64,000 bases of DNA from Bacteroidia bacterium (GTDB taxonomy: Bacteria > Bacteroidota > Bacteroidia > Palsa-965). A program made the position numbers and the translations under genes. The notes beneath the pieces are model-generated. The model saw only the letters and a program-made list of their open reading frames with translations. It did not search any database and was not told where the DNA came from. Location: positions 1 through 64,000 of the forward strand of contig JALONL010000025.1 in the NCBI GenBank assembly GCA_025454955.1, written 5' to 3'. Positions 51,399 through 59,904 of this stretch are shown one piece after another; position 1 is the stretch's first letter, and each line of letters begins with the position of its first letter.

Positions 51399-52829
51399 AT
51401 GTTCGATATTCTCACATCTGTCTTTTCCGGATGTTTCAGCATTCTCTCTAAACTGCTCACACTGCTCTTTGGCGGTTCCAAGCACACGAAGGGATACAAG
51501 GCTCAATTTGCAAAAGAGACATCACTACTCTCACGTTGGAATAAAGGATTTTGCTTGACCGGGTATAGAAAACTCACGCGTATAGACAGTTTTAAAAATG
51601 CGCTCATCGTTGGCGGCACAGGTTCGGGAAAAAGTCAATCGGTTCTCATCCCGGATATCCTCACCACCAATGCCTCGATTGTAGTCAATGATGTTTCAGG
51701 AGAATTGTGTGCGAAAACGTCCGGCGCATTACGTGCGCGTGGCTATGATGTTAAAGTACTCCATTTTTCAAATCCAGAAATCTCCGCTGGTTTCAATCCG
51801 GTGCAATTAGCGGACACATCGTCACAGATACACAAGCTTGCCAGTATGCTTGCACGCACGGCACAGGGCGGAGCAAAGGCAGACCCTTTCTGGGAATCAC
51901 AATCGGCCAGTCTGATTGCTGTGTTCATTGGTATTCTAAAAACACAATCAAGAGAATATCAGCATATACGCAATGTGCTGCTCTTGATCAATCGCATGAC
52001 AGAAAAAACACACGAAGGGAAAAGCAACTCTGTTGATCTTCTTTTTACCCGCTATGCATCTGAGGAGCTCTACAGCGAATACAAAACATTTTTGGCATAC
52101 GATGACAAGCTGCTCACCAGTATCGTTGCATCGGCAAAATCCGCCTTATCGATATTCAATGATGCAGCCGTTGCCCGGGTAACGTCAGAAAACACGATTG
52201 ATTTTGCTGATGTACGAAAACGCAAGACGGCTATTTTTATTCAAAACTCGGTCGCCGATCAGCAGTATTTTTCTACCATTTCTGCCATCTTCTTTGAGTC
52301 GCTTGTTGGATATATTTTGTCTCGATTTCCAAAGGATGGGGAAATGGATATTCATCTCTTACTCGATGAATTTTCAGCACTCGGAAGAATACCTGTCATG
52401 CCAGGAGCCTTTGCCAACGTGCGCAAGCACAACGCTGCGATCATGGCCGTTGTGCAAAGCACTTCGCAATTGGAATCGGCATACGGCAAAAACGATGCAG
52501 GTGCTATTCAGTCGAATTGTTTTGCCAAAGTGTTCTTTGGAGGTGCTCCAGTTGATGAAACCAAGAAGCTGGAGCAAACACTCGGCCTGTGTTCCTATAC
52601 AACAGCAGATGGCCGTTCTGAAACACGGCCATTGCTCACAAGCGATGAGATCAGAATGCTCAAGCCCAATCGTGCACTGATCATTGCCGGAATGCACCCG
52701 CCAATTTTAGCGAAGATGCATCCGGCATACTCATCACGGCTCTATGCTTCTTGCCTGAAATTGCCGCCTGCGGTACTTACAGGAGAGGTTCCTGCAACAG
52801 TTCCGCTTTTGCAACTGAACCGCTTTTAA
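51399..52829 (+). CDS. traG: TraG/VirD4-type coupling ATPase
   Basis: 476 residues of the type IV coupling protein family, which hands the relaxase-DNA complex to the secretion channel. Walker A is IVGGTGSGKSQSVLIPDIL near residue 70, then VVNDVSGELCAKTSGALRARG, and Walker B LLLDEFSALGRIP near residue 320, then AVVQSTSQLESAYG. It is shorter than typical VirD4 proteins (about 600) and has only a weak N-terminal hydrophobic region, so it may need the small membrane protein at 51186. Confidence 0.88.
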   Translation: MFDILTSVFSGCFSILSKLLTLLFGGSKHTKGYKAQFAKETSLLSRWNKGFCLTGYRKLTRIDSFKNALIVGGTGSGKSQSVLIPDILTTNASIVVNDVSGELCAKTSGALRARGYDVKVLHFSNPEISAGFNPVQLADTSSQIHKLASMLARTAQGGAKADPFWESQSASLIAVFIGILKTQSREYQHIRNVLLLINRMTEKTHEGKSNSVDLLFTRYASEELYSEYKTFLAYDDKLLTSIVASAKSALSIFNDAAVARVTSENTIDFADVRKRKTAIFIQNSVADQQYFSTISAIFFESLVGYILSRFPKDGEMDIHLLLDEFSALGRIPVMPGAFANVRKHNAAIMAVVQSTSQLESAYGKNDAGAIQSNCFAKVFFGGAPVDETKKLEQTLGLCSYTTADGRSETRPLLTSDEIRMLKPNRALIIAGMHPPILAKMHPAYSSRLYASCLKLPPAVLTGEVPATVPLLQLNRF

Positions 52830-52830
52830 G

Positions 52831-53418
52831 ATGGCACAGCAGCGGCGAGATACAGGTTTGTGGAATTTTTTAGAACATTCAGGCGTTCTTGAAAATGGGA
52901 ACGCTGACCAAATTGCTGCTGCTAAACGTCACTACCGCAAAGCATATCTCAAAGCATACAAACAAAAGCAGCGAAAAGAAAAACCAGAATTCTTAGTACA
53001 GTTTTCCGAAAAAGAACACTACTCCCGGATAGCCAAAGCCGCAAAGAAACATCACCTAAGCATTTCTGCTTTTCTGAAAAATGCAACACTCGCCTACCTG
53101 GATCGCTCCTATCTTATCCCCGACAGAATCGTAGTGGGCAAACTCGCCCTATTGCTTGAAGGGTGTTTGAATGATGTTCGTGCGATCAGTACTACAAAAA
53201 CAAAGCACACATCATTTGTACTTGAAGAAAAGTACGAAGCCATCGAGAGGCGTATCGGTATGTTACAAGATCACATCCGTGATCTATTCTACTATCCTGC
53301 ACTGCTTGAAAACGCAGTAGCAGACGCTGCCAGAAATCCACATACCTGCCAACGGCTTACCATCATTCTTGCCAATGCCCATCGTGAAAATCAAGACATA
53401 CAAGAAACCCAAGTTTGA
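52831..53418 (+). CDS. MobC-like relaxosome accessory protein
   Basis: 195 residues, starting 1 base after the coupling-protein stop. Basic N-terminus, then FSEKEHYSRIAKAAKKHHLSIS followed by AFLKNATLAYLDRSY, a ribbon-helix-helix-like DNA-binding pattern typical of MobC proteins that open the nick site for the relaxase. Its end overlaps the relaxase start by 44 bases. Confidence 0.7.
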   Translation: MAQQRRDTGLWNFLEHSGVLENGNADQIAAAKRHYRKAYLKAYKQKQRKEKPEFLVQFSEKEHYSRIAKAAKKHHLSISAFLKNATLAYLDRSYLIPDRIVVGKLALLLEGCLNDVRAISTTKTKHTSFVLEEKYEAIERRIGMLQDHIRDLFYYPALLENAVADAARNPHTCQRLTIILANAHRENQDIQETQV

Positions 53419-54181
53419 GTACTTGCTCCGGTATATGTGTGAATCACAGGATCGGCTCTTTGATGCGTCCGGGAAATCATTTACCATACTGCACAATGTG
53501 CGCGGTAAGGGCATTGGCGATTGGGCACGATCATTCAGGGAGAATGAACAGCATCGCTTGCGCACAAGGAAGAATTCCGTCTATCTCAATCATGAGATTA
53601 TTTCGTTTCATCGGGATGACAGCGATGCGCTCACACTTCCGAAATTAGAATCACTCGTGCGCGAATACATACAGTTACGCAACCCAAACGGCTGTTATGT
53701 GGCTGTGCCGCATTTTGACCGCTTTCATGTTCATGTGCATATTTGTTCTTCTGCTGTGCAGTATCGCACGGGGGAAAGTATGCGGATGAGTCGAGGGGAG
53801 TTCGCTCTCTTGAAGAAGAACATTCAGGACTTTCAGCAGAAGGAGTTTCCTGAACTGTCGCGTTCGGTGGTCAGGCATGGCAGAAAAGCTGATGGTGTGA
53901 CAAGTGACAAGGAGGTGCAGTATATGCGACGGACGGGGAAGTTGAGCAAGCGGTATGAGGTGCGGGAAGTGGTACAAGAATGCAAGCGTAGGGCAGGCAC
54001 GCAAGATGAATTTTATGCGCTGCTCAAAGTAAAGGGAATAGAGACGTATGTGCGGGGTGGGAAGGTGTATGGGGTAATATATTCCGGAAGGAGGTATCGA
54101 TTTACAAATCTTGGGATTGAAACAAACGTAATCAATACACAATCGCTGAAGAGGGGAATTGATAAAAAAAAGTATCGGTGA
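53375..54181 (+). CDS. relaxase / mobilization nuclease (MobA type)
   Basis: 268 residues from ATG 53375. The histidine triad HFDRFHVHVHICSSAVQYRTG is the metal-binding motif of MOB relaxases. FTILHNVRGKGIGDWARSF is the N-terminal active-site region, though the nucleophile tyrosine is not unambiguous (Y-rich start: KTYKKPKFEYLLRYM). The C-terminus is basic. It nicks at oriT and starts transfer. Smaller than many MobA proteins, with no primase or helicase domain. Confidence 0.8.
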   Translation: MPIVKIKTYKKPKFEYLLRYMCESQDRLFDASGKSFTILHNVRGKGIGDWARSFRENEQHRLRTRKNSVYLNHEIISFHRDDSDALTLPKLESLVREYIQLRNPNGCYVAVPHFDRFHVHVHICSSAVQYRTGESMRMSRGEFALLKKNIQDFQQKEFPELSRSVVRHGRKADGVTSDKEVQYMRRTGKLSKRYEVREVVQECKRRAGTQDEFYALLKVKGIETYVRGGKVYGVIYSGRRYRFTNLGIETNVINTQSLKRGIDKKKYR

Positions 54182-54183
54182 CT

Positions 54184-55506
54184 TTAATCCCTGCTTTCAT
54201 CTTTTGATTCGTGGTTTTCAGCAACAGGGTGCTCTTTTGCTGAAAACACCCAAACATAAATTAATGAAATGAAAAGCATCGAAAAAAATACTATCCAAGC
54301 ACCCCCAATCCAAACATCACTGCGGTAATTGTCAAACCCCAATGTACTATCTCCAAAGAAACTAATACATATAAATGTCCAATATGCGTTCAAGACTCTG
54401 CCAACAATGCGTCCCGCTCGAAACCATTTATTCGGCCATTTTTTTGCTAAATGATATATAGAAAAAGGCAATATGGATAGTGTGATGAGAAGTGTTACAG
54501 CCAGTCCATAATCAATAAAACCATATTCGTACTCAAAATGACTTACGAAAGTTAGTAGTGCAAAAATGGAAAACGAATATATGCCGCTCAGTACTGCTGC
54601 AGTGATAGTTGCTCGTGCGCCCAGTATCTTTGCAAAGAATGCCGTTACATGCCGTACTGCCAATAAATTTTCAACATAGTAAACCAAAATAATATCAATC
54701 GAAATTATCAGTGGGCAAAGCCATAGAATAAAGATTAATGCTGGAGAGAAATCTTCAGCACTTGTTTCGTTCATATAAAAATACACACCGTAAAGTGCAG
54801 GGATGAGTGGTAAAAGTAAAAGTGTAGAAACAAAAACAGAGGTTATGATTTTAATAAAGCGATTGACTGGTGTATCTCCACTGTCGAACTCAAAGCCAAA
54901 GAGTTCGGCACCAAGTTTCCACCCTGCCACATTCAGTTTTTTCAATTTTTCTCGTAACCCTCTCCGATAAAATATTTTCATCGTGAAATCATGGTACAGC
55001 AGCAGAAGGATAATCGGAGAAAGGTAAATCCAGTAGGCTATTGAAGTAGTAAAACCCAAAACGCTTATTTGATAATTTTCCAATTTATCCCCTATAGCAT
55101 CCTCTAACGTATCCAATTCACGTATCACGGCATAGATAGGTGCTGGGTCTTTGAAGTTACTTTTAGAAAGTTCATATCGCAATAGATTAAATCGCTCACT
55201 TGAAAAGCCTGAATTGTAATAGTGTTCGTTCATTAATGAGCCATACAATACACTATCAAAAGTCGCTAACATACTATCAGACTCTACAATACACCTCATA
55301 TCATATTTCACATGATAATAAGCCCATCTCTTTTGAGTATTAGATTCGACTGTACGGAAAAGTCCAACCATGATAATAAATAATGTCCCCATGAATATAG
55401 CTCTGTTTCGCAGCAACTTACTGGTGCTTTGATACAGAGTAATTAATGTTGCTTCGTCCTGGTCTGAAAAATCTGTTTTTGACACTATTTTGGCTATGAT
55501 TTTCAA
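54184..55506 (-). CDS. multi-pass membrane protein, unknown
   Basis: 440 residues with about eight hydrophobic helices (FMGTLFIIMVGLF, WIYLSPIILLLLYH, VSTLLLLPLIPALYGVYFYM, LIFILWLCPLIISIDIILVYYV and so on) and a large outside loop between the first two (about residues 55-150). No family or active site is recognised. It converges on the relaxase gene, 2 bases apart. AT-rich and monocistronic. Confidence 0.55.
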   Translation of the reverse strand: MKIIAKIVSKTDFSDQDEATLITLYQSTSKLLRNRAIFMGTLFIIMVGLFRTVESNTQKRWAYYHVKYDMRCIVESDSMLATFDSVLYGSLMNEHYYNSGFSSERFNLLRYELSKSNFKDPAPIYAVIRELDTLEDAIGDKLENYQISVLGFTTSIAYWIYLSPIILLLLYHDFTMKIFYRRGLREKLKKLNVAGWKLGAELFGFEFDSGDTPVNRFIKIITSVFVSTLLLLPLIPALYGVYFYMNETSAEDFSPALIFILWLCPLIISIDIILVYYVENLLAVRHVTAFFAKILGARATITAAVLSGIYSFSIFALLTFVSHFEYEYGFIDYGLAVTLLITLSILPFSIYHLAKKWPNKWFRAGRIVGRVLNAYWTFICISFFGDSTLGFDNYRSDVWIGGAWIVFFSMLFISLIYVWVFSAKEHPVAENHESKDESRD

Positions 55507-55754
55507 ATATCAAAAAAATAGTAATTCACATTGCACTAGTGGTCGAATAATTCCTGCATCTGAAAGTGGTTATTCCGTTATAGTGAATGGATACGTATGC
55601 GCGGAGTGGGAGGATATATGAGGTTGTTAGGAAAGAAAGATCACAAAAAAGGAAATAATCGAGAGGTAGGGAAGTTGAAAAATAGTTCAATGCTTGTATA
55701 GACAAAACATCACTTTTGACAATCGGTTTCATGAAAGCAATTTTGCCGTAATTA

Positions 55755-56366
55755 TTATTTATTGTATCGGAACTTTCTTGCATTATTCATTTGAGCACGA
55801 ACCCCTGTAATATTTATTCTGTACTTAACCATGTCCATACTGGCATGAAAGTGTTCGCCTATTTCAGCTTCTGTCATGCCTTTCTTAAGTGCCCAAACAA
55901 TTCCTTCTCGTGGAATATGCAAGCATCCTGCCATCCAATTTGCTTCGTCCTCTTGTACTTCGTTATACTTCCTAAATATGTTGGGCAAACCGATGTAATT
56001 ATCCTCCTCTTCACAATTGTGCTCACAGATAACATGAGCCAATTCATGCATTAAGTTACTTTCTTGGCGTACACTCGAATGTTTCGGGTTATGAATAATT
56101 ATATGCTTCTTGTCTGGCAAAGGAATTACTGCAGCAGACCAACAATCGTGGCCGGTAACCAAAAGAGTATTTAAATGTTGTGTAGAAAGCCCCTCAATTT
56201 CTTGTGGTGTATAAATAGGAATACCGAAATATTCAGCTAATTGCGTAGCTGAGAGGCGATCAAAAGAATTTAGGGACATTTGTTTTCTAAATTCAATTGA
56301 TTTTTTTTCAGCCTCTGTTTTAAATCCGCGCCTTAGTTGGATTTTATTTCTTTTTCCTTGAGGCAT
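55755..56366 (-). CDS. ImmA/IrrE-family metallopeptidase
   Basis: 203 residues. HELAHVICEHN is the zinc HExxH motif, and EDEANWMAGCLHIP downstream supplies the third ligand. This is the ImmA/IrrE family, which cleaves or inactivates phage-type and XRE repressors. It overlaps the XRE gene by 23 bases, the standard repressor/protease pair of mobile elements. Confidence 0.88.
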   Translation of the reverse strand: MPQGKRNKIQLRRGFKTEAEKKSIEFRKQMSLNSFDRLSATQLAEYFGIPIYTPQEIEGLSTQHLNTLLVTGHDCWSAAVIPLPDKKHIIIHNPKHSSVRQESNLMHELAHVICEHNCEEEDNYIGLPNIFRKYNEVQEDEANWMAGCLHIPREGIVWALKKGMTEAEIGEHFHASMDMVKYRINITGVRAQMNNARKFRYNK

Positions 56367-56700
56367 TAGTGACAGATTCGTAAGCTAATGTAATCATCTG
56401 CGCCAAAGCCGAAGCTGTATCCGGAGGCAGTGTCCTGTCAGCCCTCAAATGAGCGATAATTTTTTGTTGAGTCGTTTGGGTTTCTTCATTCACGCCTTTT
56501 GTAAAAAAATTTGCTGGTACATCGAGCCACTTACAGAGCAATAAAAATGTATCAATATCAGGTACGTTGCCTTGCTCAATTCTGGATAATGTTGATGCGC
56601 TTACGCCTCCAATTTCTTCAGCAATAGCACGTAGCCCTTTATTTCCTCGCTTTGCTTTGAGCATGTTAGCGAGTTTGAAGGTATCGAGTGTGGAGCTCAT
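56344..56700 (-). CDS. XRE-family repressor
   Basis: 118 residues. The N-terminal helix-turn-helix is KLANMLKAKRGNKGLRAIAEEIG, then VSASTLSRIEQGNVPDIDTFLLLCKWL; the C-terminal part is helical and Lys-tailed. Paired with the ImmA/IrrE gene behind it, it probably represses its own operon and perhaps the divergent HNH gene. Confidence 0.85.
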   Translation of the reverse strand: MSSTLDTFKLANMLKAKRGNKGLRAIAEEIGGVSASTLSRIEQGNVPDIDTFLLLCKWLDVPANFFTKGVNEETQTTQQKIIAHLRADRTLPPDTASALAQMITLAYESVTNASRKKK

Positions 56701-56717
56701 GGTTGGTTTTGTTGCAT

Positions 56718-56725
56718 CAAAAGTA
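56718..56725 (-). promoter_or_regulatory. -7 box of the XRE/ImmA operon
   Basis: On the minus strand TACTTTTG, a perfect TAnnTTTG match, 17 bases before the XRE ATG. No good -33 was found. Confidence 0.4.
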
Positions 56726-56752
56726 CATTTTTTTCACAAATGCGACATTTTC

Positions 56753-56784
56753 TTGGAAATATGAATCCAATTACTGTACATTTG
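56753..56784 (+). promoter_or_regulatory. promoter towards the HNH gene
   Basis: TTG (56753-56755), 21 bases, TACATTTG (56777-56784). It points at the HNH gene whose ATG is at 56899, leaving a leader of roughly 105 bases. Confidence 0.4.
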
Positions 56785-56898
56785 ACGAAACGATTGTGCT
56801 ACGAATGAAACACAGTGGCAATACACTAATGTACGTCATTCTTAGTAACTCACCAATAACTGAAATTCAATAAATCAGGACGAAACAATACAGACAGT

Positions 56899-57315
56899 AT
56901 GGGCTATACGACTGAACGACTGGAACAAATCTTTGACAAAACCGATGGTCACTGCCATCTGTGTCATGGCAAAATCTCATTTACTCAATACGGCAAGAAC
57001 TCAAGTAGCGGTTGGGAGGTAGAGCATTCAGTCCCTAAATCCAAAGGAGGCACTGATAACCTTAAAAATCTATTTCCGGCTCATATAACCTGCAATCGCT
57101 CAAAAAAAGACAAGTCCACCAAAACAGTCCGTTCGGAGTATCGACATACACGCGCACCATATAGTCGAGAAGTGAAACAGAGTATTAAACGAAATAACTC
57201 AACTGCCGGGGCTATTGTCGGAGGATCAGTTGGAGCAATATTCGACCCCGTTGGAATCCTTTTTGGTGCCATCATTGGCGGCGCAATAGGCAGCGCAAAT
57301 TCTCCCGAATCGTAA
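56899..57315 (+). CDS. HNH endonuclease with C-terminal glycine-zipper segment
   Basis: 138 residues. The HNH domain (about 8-75) has HCHLCHGKIS (Cys19 and Cys22), WEVEHSVPKSKGGTDNLKN (His43, Asn55) and HITCNRSKK. The C-terminal 35 residues (AGAIVGGSVGAIFDP, then GILFGAIIGGAIGSA) are a glycine zipper, a membrane-inserting or oligomerising segment usual in outer-membrane or toxin-like proteins. A DNase joined to such a segment is unexpected. It lies between the XRE pair and the CBASS cluster. Confidence 0.75.
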   Translation: MGYTTERLEQIFDKTDGHCHLCHGKISFTQYGKNSSSGWEVEHSVPKSKGGTDNLKNLFPAHITCNRSKKDKSTKTVRSEYRHTRAPYSREVKQSIKRNNSTAGAIVGGSVGAIFDPVGILFGAIIGGAIGSANSPES

Positions 57316-57357
57316 GTAAATCAAGTACAAATCAATTGTATCTAAAATCAATTCAAT

Positions 57358-57834
57358 ATGATAACACAGTTACAAAACAACACAGTTACCCATGAATCTT
57401 TTTTCATGAATGACATTTTTCAGCTTGACCTGAAGATGATCAAATTAAAGCTACAGGACAAGGAAGAAGGCCAGGGATGGACTTCCGAAATGTGCGAAAG
57501 TGCTGAAGTAGAATATAAACGCTTTCTTGCCTTGAAGCGACACTATCCTGAAAAGGATATTGTTCCAAATGGTGTCGTAGATAAATTCTGGCACCAGCAT
57601 ATTTTGGATACGATGAAGTATGCTGAAGACTGCCAGGAACTGTTTGGCTACTTTCTTCACCATTTCCCGTATTTCGGAATGAACGGGAAACAGGATGCTC
57701 AAAACCTTGTTGATGCTTTTGACGAAACCAAGGAATTGTACAAAAGGCATTTCGGCGAAAACTATGTCGGATTTGCCAAGCGTTGTAAGGCCCCGAAGTG
57801 CCGGACGCAATGTAAGCCTATGAAGTGTAAATAG
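57358..57834 (+). CDS. GRDP-like protein
   Basis: 158 residues. The pattern GVVDKFWHQHILDTMKYAEDC, then LFGYFLHHFPYFG is that of the glycine-rich-domain-containing protein-like (GRDP, PF07173) family. The conserved Trp-His-His core may bind metal or a small ligand, but function is not established. The tail is Cys/Lys-rich (CKAPKCRTQCKPMKCK). It lies 43 bases after the HNH gene, in the same direction as the CBASS operon. Confidence 0.65.
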   Translation: MITQLQNNTVTHESFFMNDIFQLDLKMIKLKLQDKEEGQGWTSEMCESAEVEYKRFLALKRHYPEKDIVPNGVVDKFWHQHILDTMKYAEDCQELFGYFLHHFPYFGMNGKQDAQNLVDAFDETKELYKRHFGENYVGFAKRCKAPKCRTQCKPMKCK

Positions 57835-57938
57835 AACTTAAGGAACAATCAAATCTGACAGATTTGCAGCACACCAAACTTCAGACATTCAAATCAGACA
57901 AAATGACACAGAAAAATGGATGGAATAACTTTTGATTG

Positions 57939-57986
57939 ACAACCCAGTTGCACTGGTGAGTGATTTGACCAAGTGAACCGGGTTGT
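57939..57986. repeat. imperfect 19-bp hairpin upstream of the small ORF
   Basis: ACAACCCAGTTGCACTGGT pairs imperfectly with the reverse complement of 57968-57986 around GAGTGATTTG. It sits in the 260-base gap between the GRDP-like gene and the 39-codon gene and may be a terminator or a leader structure. Confidence 0.45.
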
Positions 57987-58094
57987 TTGCGAATTCGAGA
58001 GCGCAAATATAGCTACCCAAACGATAACTCCAAATCACGGTAGGAAATTCCACACACCTACTTCTTTGTGGGAAAAGCTATATCCAATTTACAT

Positions 58095-58214
58095 ATGGGT
58101 AAGAAATCTACCTCCTCAGGTGGGAGCAAGTATCGTAGCGCTAAGACTGGACAGTATGTCACGCCTAGTTATGCGAAGACGCATCCTGCCACAACGGTAA
58201 AGGAGAAGAAGTAA
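58095..58214 (+). CDS. 39-residue basic protein
   Basis: MGKKSTSSGGSKYRSAKTGQ, then YVTPSYAKTHPATTVKEKK. Short, basic and Ser/Lys/Thr-rich. Proteins of this pattern (KYRSAKTGxYVT...A..P.TTV) are known as small conserved orphans, as far as I recall, with no proven function. ATG 58095 and the clean frame support it. It precedes the CD-NTase gene by about 160 bases. Confidence 0.55.
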   Translation: MGKKSTSSGGSKYRSAKTGQYVTPSYAKTHPATTVKEKK

Positions 58215-58375
58215 TTCTTCTACGACCGCCCTGTCGGAAGTACTCGGGAGACTATTTCATCCGATGGGATTCTATTGACCAAACACAACCATCTCCTGAT
58301 CATATTTAACCCGTCCCGGGTTTACTGTAGTACGTAATCAATATTAGAAATTAACGATCAACAAAATTAATTATC

Positions 58376-59422
58376 ATGACAGAATTTTCAACAAAATCGA
58401 CAATTCACAAGCGATTAAGTTGTTTTGTAAAATGGGTTGCACCGGAACCTGAAACGAGCGATGCAATCAAAAAACAAGCAGATGAAATCCGGGATCGGAT
58501 TAGCGGAAAAGCAAAGGACGATGGCCTTATCATCGTTTCTATGCCTGATTCAGGCTCAAAGGCCAAGAATACAGGCATTCGTCGACACCTGAAAGGGGAT
58601 TCTGAAGTGGAGGGACAGGATGTCGATATTGCGTTTATCGTAAAGCGGAACGATAAGAATGGTAATGAAGTCAAAGAGCTTATCTACCGGTTTGAGGGCT
58701 ACGCCAAAAAATCGTACCCACTTACCACGGTCACCACAACAAAAAGCTCTGTTGAGATGGACTTTTCAGCCACAAAGTTGAATTACGACCTCGTTCCATT
58801 GCTCGAAACAAACGTTGCTGATCGACAGGAGCTGATTCGCCGTGACTCAGGTGAACGGAGAAAAACTTCTATTGTCAAGCACGTCGAGTTCGTGAAGAAG
58901 CGCACTAATGCAAGCAACGAAATGAAAGGCATCGTAAAATTCAACGATTGCCTTCGCCTGATGAAATGGTGGCGCTACTTCCGTCAACAGGATTCTGGTG
59001 TTTTCGGAAATGACGAAAATGACAAAAAAGTTCCCAGCTTTTTGCTTGACTTGCTTTGCGCAAAGGCTTTCGATGATCGTAAAGTGCAGACAACGTGGGC
59101 ACACACACTCGCTGACTGGTTTGGTTATATGGCGAACATTGTCAAAAACCGCAAGCCGATCTATTTTACCGACTACGTCAAAAGCCCTCAGATTGATACA
59201 ACTGCCGCCTGGTTTGTTGCAGATCCTGTTGACCCTACTAATAACATTGTCAAAAACTGGCAACCATATCATATTACTGAGTTGGCGAAGTGGTTGGAGG
59301 AGGCCAGAGACTCGATGGTACGTGCCATCGCACGAGATGAGGACAAAGAAGACACAGGCAGTCTTGAAAACCTGATAGAAATTTTCGGAAATGCATTCAA
59401 ACAAAACTGTGAAGAAAAATGA
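58376..59422 (+). CDS. CBASS cyclic-oligonucleotide synthase (CD-NTase)
   Basis: 348 residues of the cGAS/DncV-like nucleotidyltransferase family. The catalytic site is readable: Gly60-Ser61 (MPDSGSKAKNTGI), Asp82 and Asp84 in GQDVDIAFIV, and the third acid Asp138 in KLNYDLVPLL. A helical C-terminal substrate-binding domain follows. On phage infection such enzymes make a cyclic di- or trinucleotide signal. With HORMA and TRIP13 genes behind it, it should be silent until HORMA binds it. The product cannot be deduced from sequence; SAVED partners commonly sense trinucleotides. First gene of a four-gene operon with 4-base overlaps throughout. Confidence 0.9.
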   Translation: MTEFSTKSTIHKRLSCFVKWVAPEPETSDAIKKQADEIRDRISGKAKDDGLIIVSMPDSGSKAKNTGIRRHLKGDSEVEGQDVDIAFIVKRNDKNGNEVKELIYRFEGYAKKSYPLTTVTTTKSSVEMDFSATKLNYDLVPLLETNVADRQELIRRDSGERRKTSIVKHVEFVKKRTNASNEMKGIVKFNDCLRLMKWWRYFRQQDSGVFGNDENDKKVPSFLLDLLCAKAFDDRKVQTTWAHTLADWFGYMANIVKNRKPIYFTDYVKSPQIDTTAAWFVADPVDPTNNIVKNWQPYHITELAKWLEEARDSMVRAIARDEDKEDTGSLENLIEIFGNAFKQNCEEK

Positions 59423-59904
59423 GCTACACTTCTACCCATTCAGTTACTGATACCTATACCGAAGCTCGTGCGAGATATGTAATGGGTAAAATTTATGACG
59501 ATTTTACTCACTTGATTACACGAGGCTTCAACTATCCCGGACGTGATGAAATTCGTAAATGGCGTGACGATCTACTTTATCTTATGGATAAAAAAGCATT
59601 GCGCCATTTTCAGGTAAAATTTTCCCTTCCTGGGGGTAATGAAGAGGCATGGGAGTATATTCTCAAATCAGACAATTCTATTCAAACAGACAGTAAATCT
59701 GGTGGGAAAGACCTGTATGATTACCCAGATAGCGCTTCGGTTTCAATTGTTGTCAATTACGACCGCTCAAATTCAGAAGCAAATGAATATCTGGAAAAAA
59801 GAGGCTGGGGCGATGGCGGCTATTTTCTAACTGGAACCGTAACAAGCAACGGTGCGTATTCAAAAGATGGCTACGGTACAATCAATAACATTATCAAGAA
59901 ATGA
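59419..59904 (+). CDS. cap7: CBASS HORMA protein
   Basis: 161 residues. Length, position and pattern (STHSVTDTYTEARARYVMGK, then SIVVNYDRSNSEANEYLEKR and a glycine-rich end) fit the bacterial HORMA proteins of type III CBASS. These sense a closure-motif peptide and then activate the CD-NTase. HORMA sequences diverge strongly, so the call rests mainly on the neighbouring TRIP13-like gene and the gene order. ATG overlaps the CD-NTase stop by 4 bases. Confidence 0.75.
   Translation: MSYTSTHSVTDTYTEARARYVMGKIYDDFTHLITRGFNYPGRDEIRKWRDDLLYLMDKKALRHFQVKFSLPGGNEEAWEYILKSDNSIQTDSKSGGKDLYDYPDSASVSIVVNYDRSNSEANEYLEKRGWGDGGYFLTGTVTSNGAYSKDGYGTINNIIKK

Noticed and set aside
55526..55783. 85-codon minus-strand frame after the ImmA gene
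   Set aside because: Overlaps the end of the ImmA gene; no start signal and low-complexity content.
57973..58200. 75-codon frame
   Set aside because: Overlaps the 39-codon gene at 58095 in another frame; the 39-codon product has the recognisable pattern.
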